16,621 nt of DNA from assembly GCA_005881495.1 (NCBI GenBank), contig VBHI01000020.1:1-16621 (forward strand), written 5' to 3'. This DNA is from Chloroflexota bacterium (GTDB lineage: Bacteria > Chloroflexota > Ktedonobacteria > Ktedonobacterales > Ktedonobacteraceae). Under the pieces are notes generated by a model that saw only the letters and a program-made list of their open reading frames with translations, did not search any database and was not told where the DNA came from. This document shows positions 7,916 through 15,511 of this stretch, one piece after another. Each line of letters begins with the position of its first letter. The stretch's first letter is position 1. Position numbers and translations under genes: made by a program.

Positions 7916-7931
7916 GCCCGCTTAGATGCCT
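7903..7931. repeat. Strong hairpin at the lutA truncation point
   Basis: AGGCAT-acg-CTAAGC-CC-GCTTAG-ATGCCT gives 12 paired bases with a 3-base bulge. The lutA' stop codon (7913-7915) lies inside the stem. With no T-tract it is not a classic terminator; a cruciform or insertion/deletion end is as likely. Confidence 0.45.
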
Positions 7932-8010
7932 CCTGACGCATGCTTCTCGTCAATTGAAGCGCAAAAGATGCAGATAGGAGATGCGTTGAGCGTTTATCTC
8001 TCGTCAGGAG
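7930..8010. repeat. Long-range 9-bp inverted repeat
   Basis: CTCCTGACG (7930-7938) and CGTCAGGAG (8002-8010) are perfect reverse complements 63 bases apart. Smaller complementary words lie inside (ACGCAT/ATGCGT; GCTTC/GAAGC). It sits in the non-coding gap between lutA' and gntR (7916-8213), which holds no gene that I can support. It may be a remnant of a small mobile or palindromic element. Confidence 0.3.
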
Positions 8011-8088
8011 AAGTTGACAGAACAGCCTGAGAAGCCGTTTCGCTTCTTATCGTAGGATCCTCCCGAAAAAATATGGTGACCCCTAATA

Positions 8089-8225
8089 GGACAACAAAAA
8101 GCTGCTCCCAAACCCTCTCTCGACTTTGAAGGAGAGTGGCTGCGGAGAAGCTCTTGGTGCTACGGCGAGCAAGCCCATTGCTGGGAGCGCGGACAGGAAA
8201 GGTAGAACAAAACATGACCAGCATG
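8089..8225 (+). repeat. Leader copy B upstream of gntR
   Basis: Partner of the leader at 4464-4595. This copy alone has a perfect 7-bp inverted repeat, GCTCCCA (8104-8110) with TGGGAGC (8182-8188), that could close a large stem. Other small hairpins are AGCAA-GCCCA-TTGCT (8168-8182) and CTCTC/GAGAG around 8115-8136. The promoter is not clear: TATGGT at 8072-8077 aligns with the -10 box of copy A, but no good -35 box is present. Confidence 0.6.
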
Positions 8226-8957
8226 ATGAAACCGGCAGAGGACGGATACCGGCCAGCCTATGAAATAATAGCCACAAAGATCACAGAGTTGATCACCTCC
8301 GCCGACCTGAAACCCGGTGATCGCCTGCCAACCGAACATGAGTTGAGCGAGCAGCTAGGAGTGAGCCGTACAGTGGTTCGCGAGGCGGTGAAAGTGCTTG
8401 TGGCGACAGGGCTGGTCTACACGCGCAGGGGCAGTGGTCTGTATGTAGCCAACAAGGCATCGCCGTTTGCAATGACGATGCTCGATTCTCTCACACCCGT
8501 TGATCCCACTCAAGTGGTCAGTCTCTATGAGTTCCGCCTTACGCTTGAGCCGCGGGCTGCACGCCTGGCTGCAGAGCGCATCACGCCTCACGAATTGCGG
8601 GAATTGCGCGAGGTGGTGGCCCTCAACCAGCGGAGCGCGGAGACCCAACAACGCCAACAGTTCCGCGAGAGCGATGCTGCCTTTCATCGAGTGGTTGCCG
8701 AAGCAACGCACAATCCTTTCCTCGCCGCCACGATAGCCACGACCACCCGTGCGCAGGGTTGGGTGTTCGACATCGCGGCAGGACGCACACAGGTATTGCT
8801 ACTTACCTACGCAGAGCAACACGAGGCGATATTCGAGTCCATCCAGGAGGGAGAGCCTGACACCGCCTCTCAAGCGATGCAAACCCACCTGGAATGGGCG
8901 CTGTCCCATTCCAAGCAAGAGGTTCGGCGACGTCTCGGCGCTGAAGTAGTAGAATAA
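8214..8957 (+). CDS. GntR-family (FadR/FCD subfamily) regulator, LldR-like
   Basis: 247 residues. The start is ATG 8214, 11 bases after AGGAAAGG; an upstream in-frame GTG at 8136 lies within the leader repeat and is less likely. The N-terminal winged helix (about 14-82) shows LKPGDRLPTEHELSEQLGVS and SRTVVREAVKVL, the usual GntR recognition region. The C-terminal FCD domain (about 100-230) keeps the likely metal ligands D154, H158, H203 and H225. FCD regulators often sense small organic acids, and LldR/LutR/PdhR members control lactate genes. Placement at the end of a lactate locus, and a leader shared with the dehydrogenase unit, make control of lactate oxidation and autoregulation likely, though this is inference. 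It converges with the lysine operon. Confidence 0.87.
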   Translation: MTSMMKPAEDGYRPAYEIIATKITELITSADLKPGDRLPTEHELSEQLGVSRTVVREAVKVLVATGLVYTRRGSGLYVANKASPFAMTMLDSLTPVDPTQVVSLYEFRLTLEPRAARLAAERITPHELRELREVVALNQRSAETQQRQQFRESDAAFHRVVAEATHNPFLAATIATTTRAQGWVFDIAAGRTQVLLLTYAEQHEAIFESIQEGEPDTASQAMQTHLEWALSHSKQEVRRRLGAEVVE

Positions 8958-9050
8958 CTTGTAGCTGCTGCGAACTCGAAGCACTCGTGGTAGTTTCCTA
9001 AGCACACAGAAAGCCTGCACCTGTGATGCAACCGTTACAAGTGATACATC

Positions 9051-9077
9051 TGCAACAACTGCAACAACTGCAACAAA
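9051..9077. repeat. Three tandem copies of a 9-bp unit
   Basis: TGCAACAAC occurs twice exactly and once as TGCAACAAA, back to back, in the non-coding gap after gntR. It is too short for a CRISPR and may be simple slippage DNA. Confidence 0.6.
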
Positions 9078-9087
9078 CTTGTCGAAC

Positions 9088-9200
9088 CCTTGCTCTTTCA
9101 GCAAGAAGGTCAGCACTGAATTACCATGAAACACTGCCATAGCACGATAGGGCTTCGGCGCAACTCCGTAGAAGTCCCCGGCTTTAGCCGAAGGCAGTCA
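9088..9200 (+). mobile_element. Possible IS200/IS605 right-end / guide-RNA scaffold remnant
   Basis: The gap between gntR and the lysine operon contains a hairpin CTTGCT-CTTTC-AGCAAG (9089-9105), then GGGCTTCGGCGCAACTCCG (9150-9168), then a terminal hairpin CCCCGGC-TTTA-GCCGAAGG (9176-9194) and CAGTCA. The CGGCTTTAGCCG core is close in form to the right-end hairpins of IS200/IS605-family elements (ISDra2 has CGACTTTAGTCG). In those elements this region is also the 3' scaffold of the TnpB guide RNA. No tnpA or tnpB coding is present, so this would be an orphan end or a small internally deleted copy. Recognition is from memory of the family's shape only. Confidence 0.35.
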
Positions 9201-9223
9201 TCACCAATCACCTTTTCATCGCT

Positions 9224-10282
9224 TTAGTTCATAGAGACGAGAGCTTCAACGACAGCATCTACAAATTCCATTGTGCTTGCGCTCCCTCCTTGATCGCGGG
9301 TCAAGCTAACCCCATCCCGGTAGATTTGTTCGATAGCACGCTCTAACTGCTCTGCCTGTTCTGTATAACCGAGATAGGTGAGCATCATCGCGCCCGAAAG
9401 TAGCATCGCCGTGGGATTAATAATTCCTTTGCCAACCAGATCCGGGGCTGACCCATGTACTGGTTCAAAGTAGGCGTAGCCTTCGCCAAAACAGGCGCTG
9501 GGTGAGAGGCCCAGGCCTCCAATACTGCCACTGGCAACATCGGCGAGGATATCGCCATGCTCATTGGAGAGCACTACAACATCCAGCGTCTCTGGAGAGG
9601 CAATCAGCCGTCGTGCCAGGTCGTCGATAAGAAATTCCTGGTAACTCAAACTCGAATAGGCGCGCACCGTTTCCTCTACGATCGCGCGCAAGCGCCCATC
9701 GGTGCGCGGCAATATCGAGGCTGCAACTGCCAGGCGGTACATCTGCTCATCAGTGTAGACACGCACAGCGTAGGCTCCGCGTTTTCCTGTAGGAGGAGTC
9801 TGCCACCATGAATTACTACTGGATAATGCACGTAACTCTGCAATGTCTCCCTCACGAGGCGGGTACATACCCTCCAAATTATCGCGTACAATCACGTAAT
9901 CGATATACTGAGGGTGAAGCATCGGGCTGCGGTAACCCGAGCACCACCGCACAGGGCGCACATTCACATACGTTTCTTTGCCCCAGCGGAGATACCACAA
10001 GATAGGTCTGCTTGGTCCACCACTTGCTCCGAACAGTGTGCAGGCTGCGGTATCTATGGCCTTCCGGGTCTCGTCAGGAAACGCGTCACCGTAGCGTTCT
10101 GATGCCTCGCGTCCACCAGGCGCCTCCACAAAGCGAATATCCGGCACTAACAGGCGCAGCACTTCCACAGTTGGACGTACTACTTCGGGGGCAGCATCGT
10201 CCCCAGCAATCACGCAGACAGTCGGCTGCTCCAGCGGTGGGGGAAGGGTATATTGCTGGCGCCTGAGGAATCCGGGAATCAT
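9224..10282 (-). CDS. Homoisocitrate/isocitrate-isopropylmalate family dehydrogenase, catalytic segment missing
   Basis: 352 residues; expected to oxidise homoisocitrate to 2-oxoadipate with NAD+, closing the first half of the AAA lysine pathway. The start ATG overlaps the hacB stop (ATGA). Conserved parts: nucleotide-side motif GDDAAPEVV (28-36), LRWGKETYVNVRPVRW (98-113), VRDNLEGMY with the catalytic Tyr140, the Mg-binding GDILAD (243-248), and EPVHGSAPDLVGKGIINPTA (273-292). Normally about 20 residues lie between the helix ending here at AVAAS (185-189) and the NVLPxTDG strand (here ILPRTDG, 190-196). That stretch carries the catalytic lysine (HKANV or TKYNV type) and is absent. The frame stays open, so it is an in-frame loss of about 57-60 bases near 9713-9718. 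As written, the enzyme should be inactive. It could be a true deletion or an assembly fault. Confidence 0.8.
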   Translation of the reverse strand: MIPGFLRRQQYTLPPPLEQPTVCVIAGDDAAPEVVRPTVEVLRLLVPDIRFVEAPGGREASERYGDAFPDETRKAIDTAACTLFGASGGPSRPILWYLRWGKETYVNVRPVRWCSGYRSPMLHPQYIDYVIVRDNLEGMYPPREGDIAELRALSSSNSWWQTPPTGKRGAYAVRVYTDEQMYRLAVAASILPRTDGRLRAIVEETVRAYSSLSYQEFLIDDLARRLIASPETLDVVVLSNEHGDILADVASGSIGGLGLSPSACFGEGYAYFEPVHGSAPDLVGKGIINPTAMLLSGAMMLTYLGYTEQAEQLERAIEQIYRDGVSLTRDQGGSASTMEFVDAVVEALVSMN

Positions 10283-10767
10283 CGTAGCGCCCCTTCTTGG
10301 CGGATATATTCGATGATGCCGCCCGCTGCCACGATACGTGCTACAAAGGGATTCAAGGGTTCGGCTTGAAACGTTTGCCCGGTCGTTCTGTTGTGAATAA
10401 TGCCGGTCGCCAGGTCTAGCTCCATATCCTGTCCATCAGCGCTGGCTACAACTACCTCTTCGCAGACGAGCACCGGCAAACCAATATTTACGGCATTGCG
10501 GTAGAAAATGCGAGCGAAACTGCGGGCAATGATGACCTGCACACCGCACGCCTGTAAAGCGGCGGGAGCGTGTTCGCGCGATGAGCCACAGCCAAAGTTG
10601 TGGCCAGCCATCACCACATCACCTACCCGCACTTGTTGTGCAAACTCTGGCAATACCTCGCAGAGGCAGTAACGAGCCAGCTGTGTACGATCAGTGGTCA
10701 CGTTGTAACGTCCCGGGATAATGATATCTGTGTTCACATTGTCACCAAGCATCCATATACGTCCCAT
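10279..10767 (-). CDS. hacB: Homoaconitase small subunit (LeuD-like)
   Basis: 162 residues, the usual size for the small (swivel) subunit of bacterial homoaconitase or isopropylmalate isomerase. It pairs with the large subunit to convert homocitrate to homoisocitrate through cis-homoaconitate. Motifs: DNVNTDIIIPGRY (9-21) and NFGCGSSREHAP (57-68), the latter contributing to the active site. The start is ATG 10767, 9 bases after AAGGAAGGAA; longer in-frame starts run through the palindromic repeat and are unlikely. The stop overlaps the next gene by ATGA. Sequence alone does not fully separate homoaconitase from LeuD; the neighbouring homocitrate synthase and LysZ/LysJ/LysK genes support homoaconitase. 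Confidence 0.87.
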   Translation of the reverse strand: MGRIWMLGDNVNTDIIIPGRYNVTTDRTQLARYCLCEVLPEFAQQVRVGDVVMAGHNFGCGSSREHAPAALQACGVQVIIARSFARIFYRNAVNIGLPVLVCEEVVVASADGQDMELDLATGIIHNRTTGQTFQAEPLNPFVARIVAAGGIIEYIRQEGALR

Positions 10768-10793
10768 GATTGTCTGTTCCTTCCTTCTGTCGG

Positions 10794-10818
10794 GTGGGGG
10801 CGATACATCTGCCCCTAC
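10794..10818. repeat. GTAGGGGC-type palindromic repeat between hacA and hacB
   Basis: GTGGGGGC and GCCCCTAC (plus strand) form an 8-bp stem with one G-T pair and a 9-base loop. On the minus strand the repeat begins GTAGGGGC, and its TAG is the hacA stop codon. Similar GTAGGGGC...GCCCCTAC palindromes are scattered in many Chloroflexota and filamentous cyanobacterial genomes. It fills most of the 47-base gap in an otherwise overlapping operon. Confidence 0.5.
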
Positions 10819-12059
10819 AAAAAATTGCGTGGATCGGTAATGTGCCCGCACAGCGCAGTCGCGGCAGCGGTAGCCGGGCTACCGAGATATATTTCGGCGG
10901 TGGGGTCGCCCATGCGCCCAGTAAAGTTGCGGTTCATCGTCGTCAAGGCGCGCTCACCGGGCGCCAGAACACCGAAGTGCCGGCCGATACAGGGGCCACA
11001 ACCAGGAGTGCCAACCGACGCACCAGCTTGAATAAACGTTTCCAGGTAACCCAGGCGCATCGCCTCCAGGTAAATCTCGCGAGAAGCGGGAACAACCACC
11101 ATGCGTGTCTGGGGGTGAATGGTCTTACCCTGCATAATGTTTGCGGCGATAGCAAGATCGTCAAGGCGCCCGTTCGTACAGGTGCCGAGAAACACCTGGT
11201 CGATCCTCACATGCTCGACCTCCTCGACCGGAACAACATTATTGACATCCGGGGGACAGGCAATCTGCGGTGACAGTTTCGAAGCGTCAATCTCAACTAC
11301 TCGTTCATATTGTGGATTGTATGGTGCTAGCATAGGATACTCGTGGTCGACACGACCACGCAACCACGCCTGGGTCGTTGCATCTGGGGCAACGAGCCCT
11401 GCTTTACCGCCCATTTCGATTGCCATGTTGCAGAGGGTAAAACGCTCGCTCACCGACATCTGCTCGACCAACTCTCCCGTATACTCGATGGCGCGATAGT
11501 TGGCACCATCAACGCTTACCATGCGCACCATTTCAAAAGATACATCCTTTGTGTATACACCAAAGGGCAGCCTTCCCGTTATGCGGATATTGATTGTTGG
11601 CGGGATGAGAAACCATGCACGGCCGGTTGCATAGGCAACCCCGATGTCGGTAGAGCCCATGCCGGTAGCAAAGGCTCCGAGCGCCCCATAGGTGCAGGTG
11701 TGGCTATCGGCTCCAACAATGATGCCACCAGGTGCGACATAACCTCGCTCCGGCATCACCTGATGGCAGATACCCTCTTGCAAGATAGGAATGTCCTGCT
11801 CCTGTGCAAACGCGCGCACATCGCGATGCAGCGTGGCTGCTGCAATGGTCGCCGCTGGCACAATGTGGTCAAACACAATATGCGACCGCTTTGAATCGAA
11901 AACGCGCCCACCATTTGTCAATTTGCGAAAGGCCTGGATTGCCAGGGGAGTCGTCGTATCGTGGCTCATTACGCGGTCAACGTCCACCACGACGGTCTCA
12001 CCTTGCGCTACAGCGCGACCCAGCTTGTGGCTAAAGATTTCTTCGGTTAACGTTCCCAT
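10815..12059 (-). CDS. hacA: Homoaconitase large subunit (LeuC-like)
   Basis: 414 residues, the normal length for the [4Fe-4S] large subunit of homoaconitase (LysT/HacA), which isomerises homocitrate to homoisocitrate. The three cluster cysteines are C294 (GTCTNG) and C354/C357 (GCGPC). Other family motifs are DHIVPAAT (64-71) and GADSHTCTYGALGAFATGMG (116-135). The start is ATG 12059 after GGAAAGG; the gene overlaps the end of homocitrate synthase by 13 bases. A longer open frame upstream is only overlap with that gene. The stop codon TAG lies in a palindromic repeat. LeuC is the alternative assignment, but the operon context is lysine. Confidence 0.88.
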   Translation of the reverse strand: MGTLTEEIFSHKLGRAVAQGETVVVDVDRVMSHDTTTPLAIQAFRKLTNGGRVFDSKRSHIVFDHIVPAATIAAATLHRDVRAFAQEQDIPILQEGICHQVMPERGYVAPGGIIVGADSHTCTYGALGAFATGMGSTDIGVAYATGRAWFLIPPTINIRITGRLPFGVYTKDVSFEMVRMVSVDGANYRAIEYTGELVEQMSVSERFTLCNMAIEMGGKAGLVAPDATTQAWLRGRVDHEYPMLAPYNPQYERVVEIDASKLSPQIACPPDVNNVVPVEEVEHVRIDQVFLGTCTNGRLDDLAIAANIMQGKTIHPQTRMVVVPASREIYLEAMRLGYLETFIQAGASVGTPGCGPCIGRHFGVLAPGERALTTMNRNFTGRMGDPTAEIYLGSPATAAATALCGHITDPRNFL

Positions 12060-13216
12060 GTTACCTTTCCTTTCTCTTGATACCCCTCCCGATACTCCTC
12101 CCACCAACTGTGAATAAATGCATCGACTTCTTCCTGGTTCAGCGAACCACACTCAGTTCGCTCTTTAAGAGCCTGTGTAAGATGACCAACCTCGTCATTG
12201 CTTAGATGCAGCCCCAATGTCGCGGCGCGATGCCGCATGGCATATCGTCCTGTTAAATGTGATCCAACATCAATGCTGCGCATAAGTCCAAAGTCTGCTG
12301 GAGCCAGTACCTCATATGATCGTGGATTATTGAGCACGGCCTTTGTATGCACACCGGCTCTGTGCGTAAACGCACCTGGCGCAGTAATTGGCATATTAAA
12401 GGGAATGGGAAGATCGAGGCACTCTGATACAAAGCGATCGAGTAGGACCAACTGCGTGAGATCGTACTCCTCCAGCATTTCCGGCTGATGAATATAGAGT
12501 TGCGAGATCAGGCCACTGAGGGAGGCGATGCCATTGCGTTCACCAATACCCATGACGGTAACGTCGAGGCAATCTGCGCCACCTTCCAGTGCCGCGACAG
12601 TATTGGCGATGGCACATCCGGTATCATTATGCCCATGGAACTCAATACCAACCTGTGGATAACGGCCAGCGCAGAGACTGACTAGTCGCTCAACCTGGCG
12701 AGGCGTGGCAATACCTACGGTATCGGGCAGACCAATGCGCTGCACGCCTGCAGCGACAACGGCGTCAAAGACGGTCAACAAGTCAACCAGGTCGCTGCGA
12801 AAGGCATCCTCAGCGGAAAAGCGCACATAGCGCCCGGTTGATCGGATGAGCCGAATCAGCGGTACAGCATCGGCAAGAATCTGGTCGATGCGGCGGCCAT
12901 GGCTGAATGCGCGTAGTTCGGCTGATGTCCCATAAAAGAGATTCAAGCCGAAAACGGGTGTATCCAGTGCGGCCTGTACATCAGCCTCAACACAACGCAC
13001 ATGCGCTACAATGTGCGCAGACAGGTCGAGTTCACTTAGCGCTTGCACCGCCTGCCGTATATCTGGTGAGACAACAGGTGAAGGAACCTCTATGAACTCT
13101 ACCCCAACGGTATCCAGTAAGCGCGCAATCTGCAGTCGTTGCTCAAGGGTAAAGAAAGCATTGGTAAACTGTTCACCTTCGCGTAGCGTCGAGTCGAGAA
13201 TAGCGAGTGATCTCAT
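12047..13216 (-). CDS. lys20: Homocitrate synthase
   Basis: 389 residues of the DRE-TIM metallolyase family (homocitrate, isopropylmalate and citramalate synthases). It condenses 2-oxoglutarate with acetyl-CoA, the committed step of AAA lysine synthesis. Motifs: LDSTLREGEQF (7-17) for the metal and catalytic site, HGHND (194-198) carrying the metal-binding histidines, and TVMGIGERNGIA (about 219-230), typical of homocitrate synthase. There is no long C-terminal leucine-binding regulatory domain, which argues against LeuA. The ATG overlaps the lysK stop (ATGA). A NifV role (nitrogenase cofactor) is possible by sequence but not by context. Confidence 0.9.
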   Translation of the reverse strand: MRSLAILDSTLREGEQFTNAFFTLEQRLQIARLLDTVGVEFIEVPSPVVSPDIRQAVQALSELDLSAHIVAHVRCVEADVQAALDTPVFGLNLFYGTSAELRAFSHGRRIDQILADAVPLIRLIRSTGRYVRFSAEDAFRSDLVDLLTVFDAVVAAGVQRIGLPDTVGIATPRQVERLVSLCAGRYPQVGIEFHGHNDTGCAIANTVAALEGGADCLDVTVMGIGERNGIASLSGLISQLYIHQPEMLEEYDLTQLVLLDRFVSECLDLPIPFNMPITAPGAFTHRAGVHTKAVLNNPRSYEVLAPADFGLMRSIDVGSHLTGRYAMRHRAATLGLHLSNDEVGHLTQALKERTECGSLNQEEVDAFIHSWWEEYREGYQEKGKVTWER

Positions 13217-14580
13217 TGTGCTGTTTCTCCTTGCTGGACAAGTTCCCCCAGTACCAACTCAAGTACATCGATGGCATGGATATACTCAGCGATACGTATA
13301 TGCTCCTGTGGTGTATGATCGAGACGCGAGTCACCTGGACCATATGCAACGATGTTCTCCCCCCAGGCCGGTCCCACAACATTCATATCTGCTGTCCCTG
13401 TTTTGTGCTTGAAGACTGGTTGTCCTCCAGTAGCACGAATAGCAGATATGAAAGCTCGTGATAAGGGCGTTGCGCGCGTCGTCTGAAAGGCCGCCTCTTC
13501 ACCTGAAAAACTGATTAGCGCCTCATCTTCGTCAGCCCATCGCTCCAGTTGGGTACGTAAGCACGCGCTATCAAAGCCTGGCGGTAATCGGTAGCCAATA
13601 CTGAGTTGCGCATGTTCCTCTAACCCATCTTGACTGCTGTGTATGCCTCGTAGCGATGGCATGAGCGCGGCAAAGGTAGAATTTGCCGCGTGCTGCTCGT
13701 TCCAATCAGCGGCATGGTCGTGTACTCGATTCCAGAAGGCCACAGCCACTTCATTACTGTTTTTCTGCAGACCTGCACTATGATGTGCCGGGCGCGTTAC
13801 GCAGTAATCCACCAGCAACCTGCCCTTGTAGCCAATCGTCACCGCCTGGCTTCCACTCGGCTCTCCGATAATGCAGGTATAAGGCCGCTGGCGTTCCACA
13901 ACTGCCCGTGCCCCACGAGAGGTCGCAGTTTCCTCTTCAACGGCCCCTATCACGATAATTGGATGCTGCAAGGAGTCTAAGCTTCCAGAACGCACCAGGC
14001 GGGCCGTAGCACACAGGAATGCTGCCAACGGTCCCTTGGCATCTACCGCGCCCCGACCGTACAACACACCATCCTGTAATTTCACTGGAATGTTACCACG
14101 AACGGTATCCATATGACCGAGCAGGATAACAGGTCGAAGATTCGCACTTGTTTCGGGAAGATGCGTAGTGGCAATAAAGTTTCCAGCGTCGTCGATTGAA
14201 GCGTACAAGCCCATTTGCCGTGCCTGCTCAACAAGGTACCGGGCCAATTCCCGCTCCTGTCCCGAATAGCTCGGAATAGTGAGCACATTATAGAGAAGCC
14301 CCACCTCTTCGTTTTGATCATCTCCTGAATACGTAGGGGAGGGGGTGGCACCCTTTGTGGGAACCATGTCAGTTGGACCAATATCCAGGTTGACGAATGC
14401 CCGACCTACTGGTACCGATCTTGCATGTGCCCCTTCAAGCAGCACTTCTTCCACCGCATCAAGTACTCGTTCCAGTTGTGCCTCCGTAATTACCAGCGGA
14501 GGCAGCAGGCGTATGACGTTTGGCCCGGCTTGTAGAGCGAGGACGCCTCGTTCAAACAATGCTTCTAGATACGGCTGAGC
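13213..14580 (-). CDS. lysK: LysK, LysW-lysine hydrolase, fused behind the LysJ C-terminal end
   Basis: The LysK part begins near NEEVGLLYNVLTIPS (about 14310) and ends at 13213. It is a complete M20-type metallopeptidase that releases lysine from its carrier LysW. Metal and catalytic motifs are present: LLGHMDT, GRGAVDAKGP, AVEEETATS, IGEPSG and the C-terminal LDHTP. Upstream, in the same frame, are about 50 residues of LysJ C terminus (AQPYLEALFERGVLAL to DAVEEVLL), then a linker of about 45 residues. LysJ and LysK were therefore probably one fused protein. A deletion/frameshift at 14581-14590 now separates this frame from the LysJ start, and the upstream part has no ribosome site of its own. 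The only ATG near the LysK domain (14367) also lacks one, so translation of LysK is doubtful unless by coupling. Confidence 0.8.
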   Translation of the reverse strand, partial: AQPYLEALFERGVLALQAGPNVIRLLPPLVITEAQLERVLDAVEEVLLEGAHARSVPVGRAFVNLDIGPTDMVPTKGATPSPTYSGDDQNEEVGLLYNVLTIPSYSGQERELARYLVEQARQMGLYASIDDAGNFIATTHLPETSANLRPVILLGHMDTVRGNIPVKLQDGVLYGRGAVDAKGPLAAFLCATARLVRSGSLDSLQHPIIVIGAVEEETATSRGARAVVERQRPYTCIIGEPSGSQAVTIGYKGRLLVDYCVTRPAHHSAGLQKNSNEVAVAFWNRVHDHAADWNEQHAANSTFAALMPSLRGIHSSQDGLEEHAQLSIGYRLPPGFDSACLRTQLERWADEDEALISFSGEEAAFQTTRATPLSRAFISAIRATGGQPVFKHKTGTADMNVVGPAWGENIVAYGPGDSRLDHTPQEHIRIAEYIHAIDVLELVLGELVQQGETAQ

Positions 14581-15511
14581 GCGCCGGTTGAAGGGTAGCC
14601 GCACGCTCGGGTAGAGCTTCTCGTTCCAGGATGTCGAGGGTGGCCAGCGCGGCTGCGCAAGCCAATGGATTGCCGCCAAAGCTGCTGCCGTGAATGCCCC
14701 TGGTAATGCGCCCGCTCTCCATCACTCGGAGACCAAGGCAGACCGCACCCATTGGAATGCCGCCCGCCAGGGACTTTGCGAGGCAGAGGATATCTGGTTG
14801 CAGGTCATAGTGGTTGCAGGCAAAGAGGCTTCCTGTACGCCCAAAGCCCGTCTGTACCTCATCAACAATCAACAGGGCCCCGCGTTCGCGGCAGAGTGAT
14901 GCAAGACCTCGTACGTACTCATCAGAAGCCACATGCACACCTCCTTCCCCCTGCACCAGTTCAATGATTACAGCTGCAGTCTGCTCACTGATGGCCATCT
15001 GTGCAGCTGCGAGATCGTTATAACGAATATGGCTGACAGCGGGTACTAATGGTGCGAAGGGTTCGCGATAGTGCGGCTCCCATGTTGCCGAGAGCGCACC
15101 CATCGTGCGGCCATGGAAGCCCCGGAGTGCGGCAACTATTCCTGCGCGCCCGGTGGTGATGCGCGCAAATTTGATGGCTCCCTCCACGGCCTCGGTTCCA
15201 CTGTTGCAGAGGAAGATATGTGTAAGTCCTTCTGGCACGAGACAGGCAAGGCGTTCAAGCAAAAGAGCACGCACATCGTTGTAGACAATTTCTGGACAGG
15301 TGATCAGGCGCAGTGCTTGCGCTGCGATAGCAGCAGCAACCTCTGGTCGTCCATGTCCGACGTTCGCCACGCCGTAGCCGGCGGTGCAGTCGATGAATTC
15401 GTGCCCCTCGTCATCCCATAAAGAGGCGCCGCTTCCCCGTACGATAGTTACGGGGCGCTTACTATACACGCCACTACTGTAGGTATTCTCAAGGTCGATG
15501 GTTGCGATCAT
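14552..15511 (-). CDS. lysJ: LysJ, LysW-aminoadipate semialdehyde aminotransferase, 3' end disrupted
   Basis: A class-III PLP aminotransferase of the ArgD/LysJ type, which transfers an amino group from glutamate to LysW-aminoadipate semialdehyde to make LysW-lysine. Residues 1-307 align well: SGTEA (104-108), DEVQTGFGRTG (217-227), and the PLP lysine K246 in LAKSLAGG. The ATG overlaps the lysZ stop (ATGA). After residue 307 the frame runs 12 meaningless residues to TGA at 14552. Compared with Thermus LysJ (395 residues), about 34 residues are missing, including the REVRGxGLMVGLEL strand, and the following C-terminal piece continues in another frame joined to LysK. The deletion is about 100 bases and not a multiple of three. 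The protein as encoded is probably inactive. Confidence 0.82.
   Translation of the reverse strand: MIATIDLENTYSSGVYSKRPVTIVRGSGASLWDDEGHEFIDCTAGYGVANVGHGRPEVAAAIAAQALRLITCPEIVYNDVRALLLERLACLVPEGLTHIFLCNSGTEAVEGAIKFARITTGRAGIVAALRGFHGRTMGALSATWEPHYREPFAPLVPAVSHIRYNDLAAAQMAISEQTAAVIIELVQGEGGVHVASDEYVRGLASLCRERGALLIVDEVQTGFGRTGSLFACNHYDLQPDILCLAKSLAGGIPMGAVCLGLRVMESGRITRGIHGSSFGGNPLACAAALATLDILEREALPERAATLQPARSAVSRSIV

Noticed and set aside
8014..8050. TTGACA at 8014-8019 as a promoter for gntR
   Set aside because: No -10 box at 16-18 bases; the next T-rich candidate is 25 bases away.
9051..9077. CRISPR-like repeats
   Set aside because: Units are 9 bp, directly adjacent and without spacers.
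11343..11894. Plus-strand ORF of 183 codons inside hacA
   Set aside because: Antisense shadow; the opposite frame holds all homoaconitase motifs.
10279..12059. LeuC/LeuD (leucine synthesis) instead of homoaconitase
   Set aside because: Possible by sequence alone, but the genes are coupled to homocitrate synthase and to lysY, lysZ, lysJ and lysK, so lysine is the better fit.
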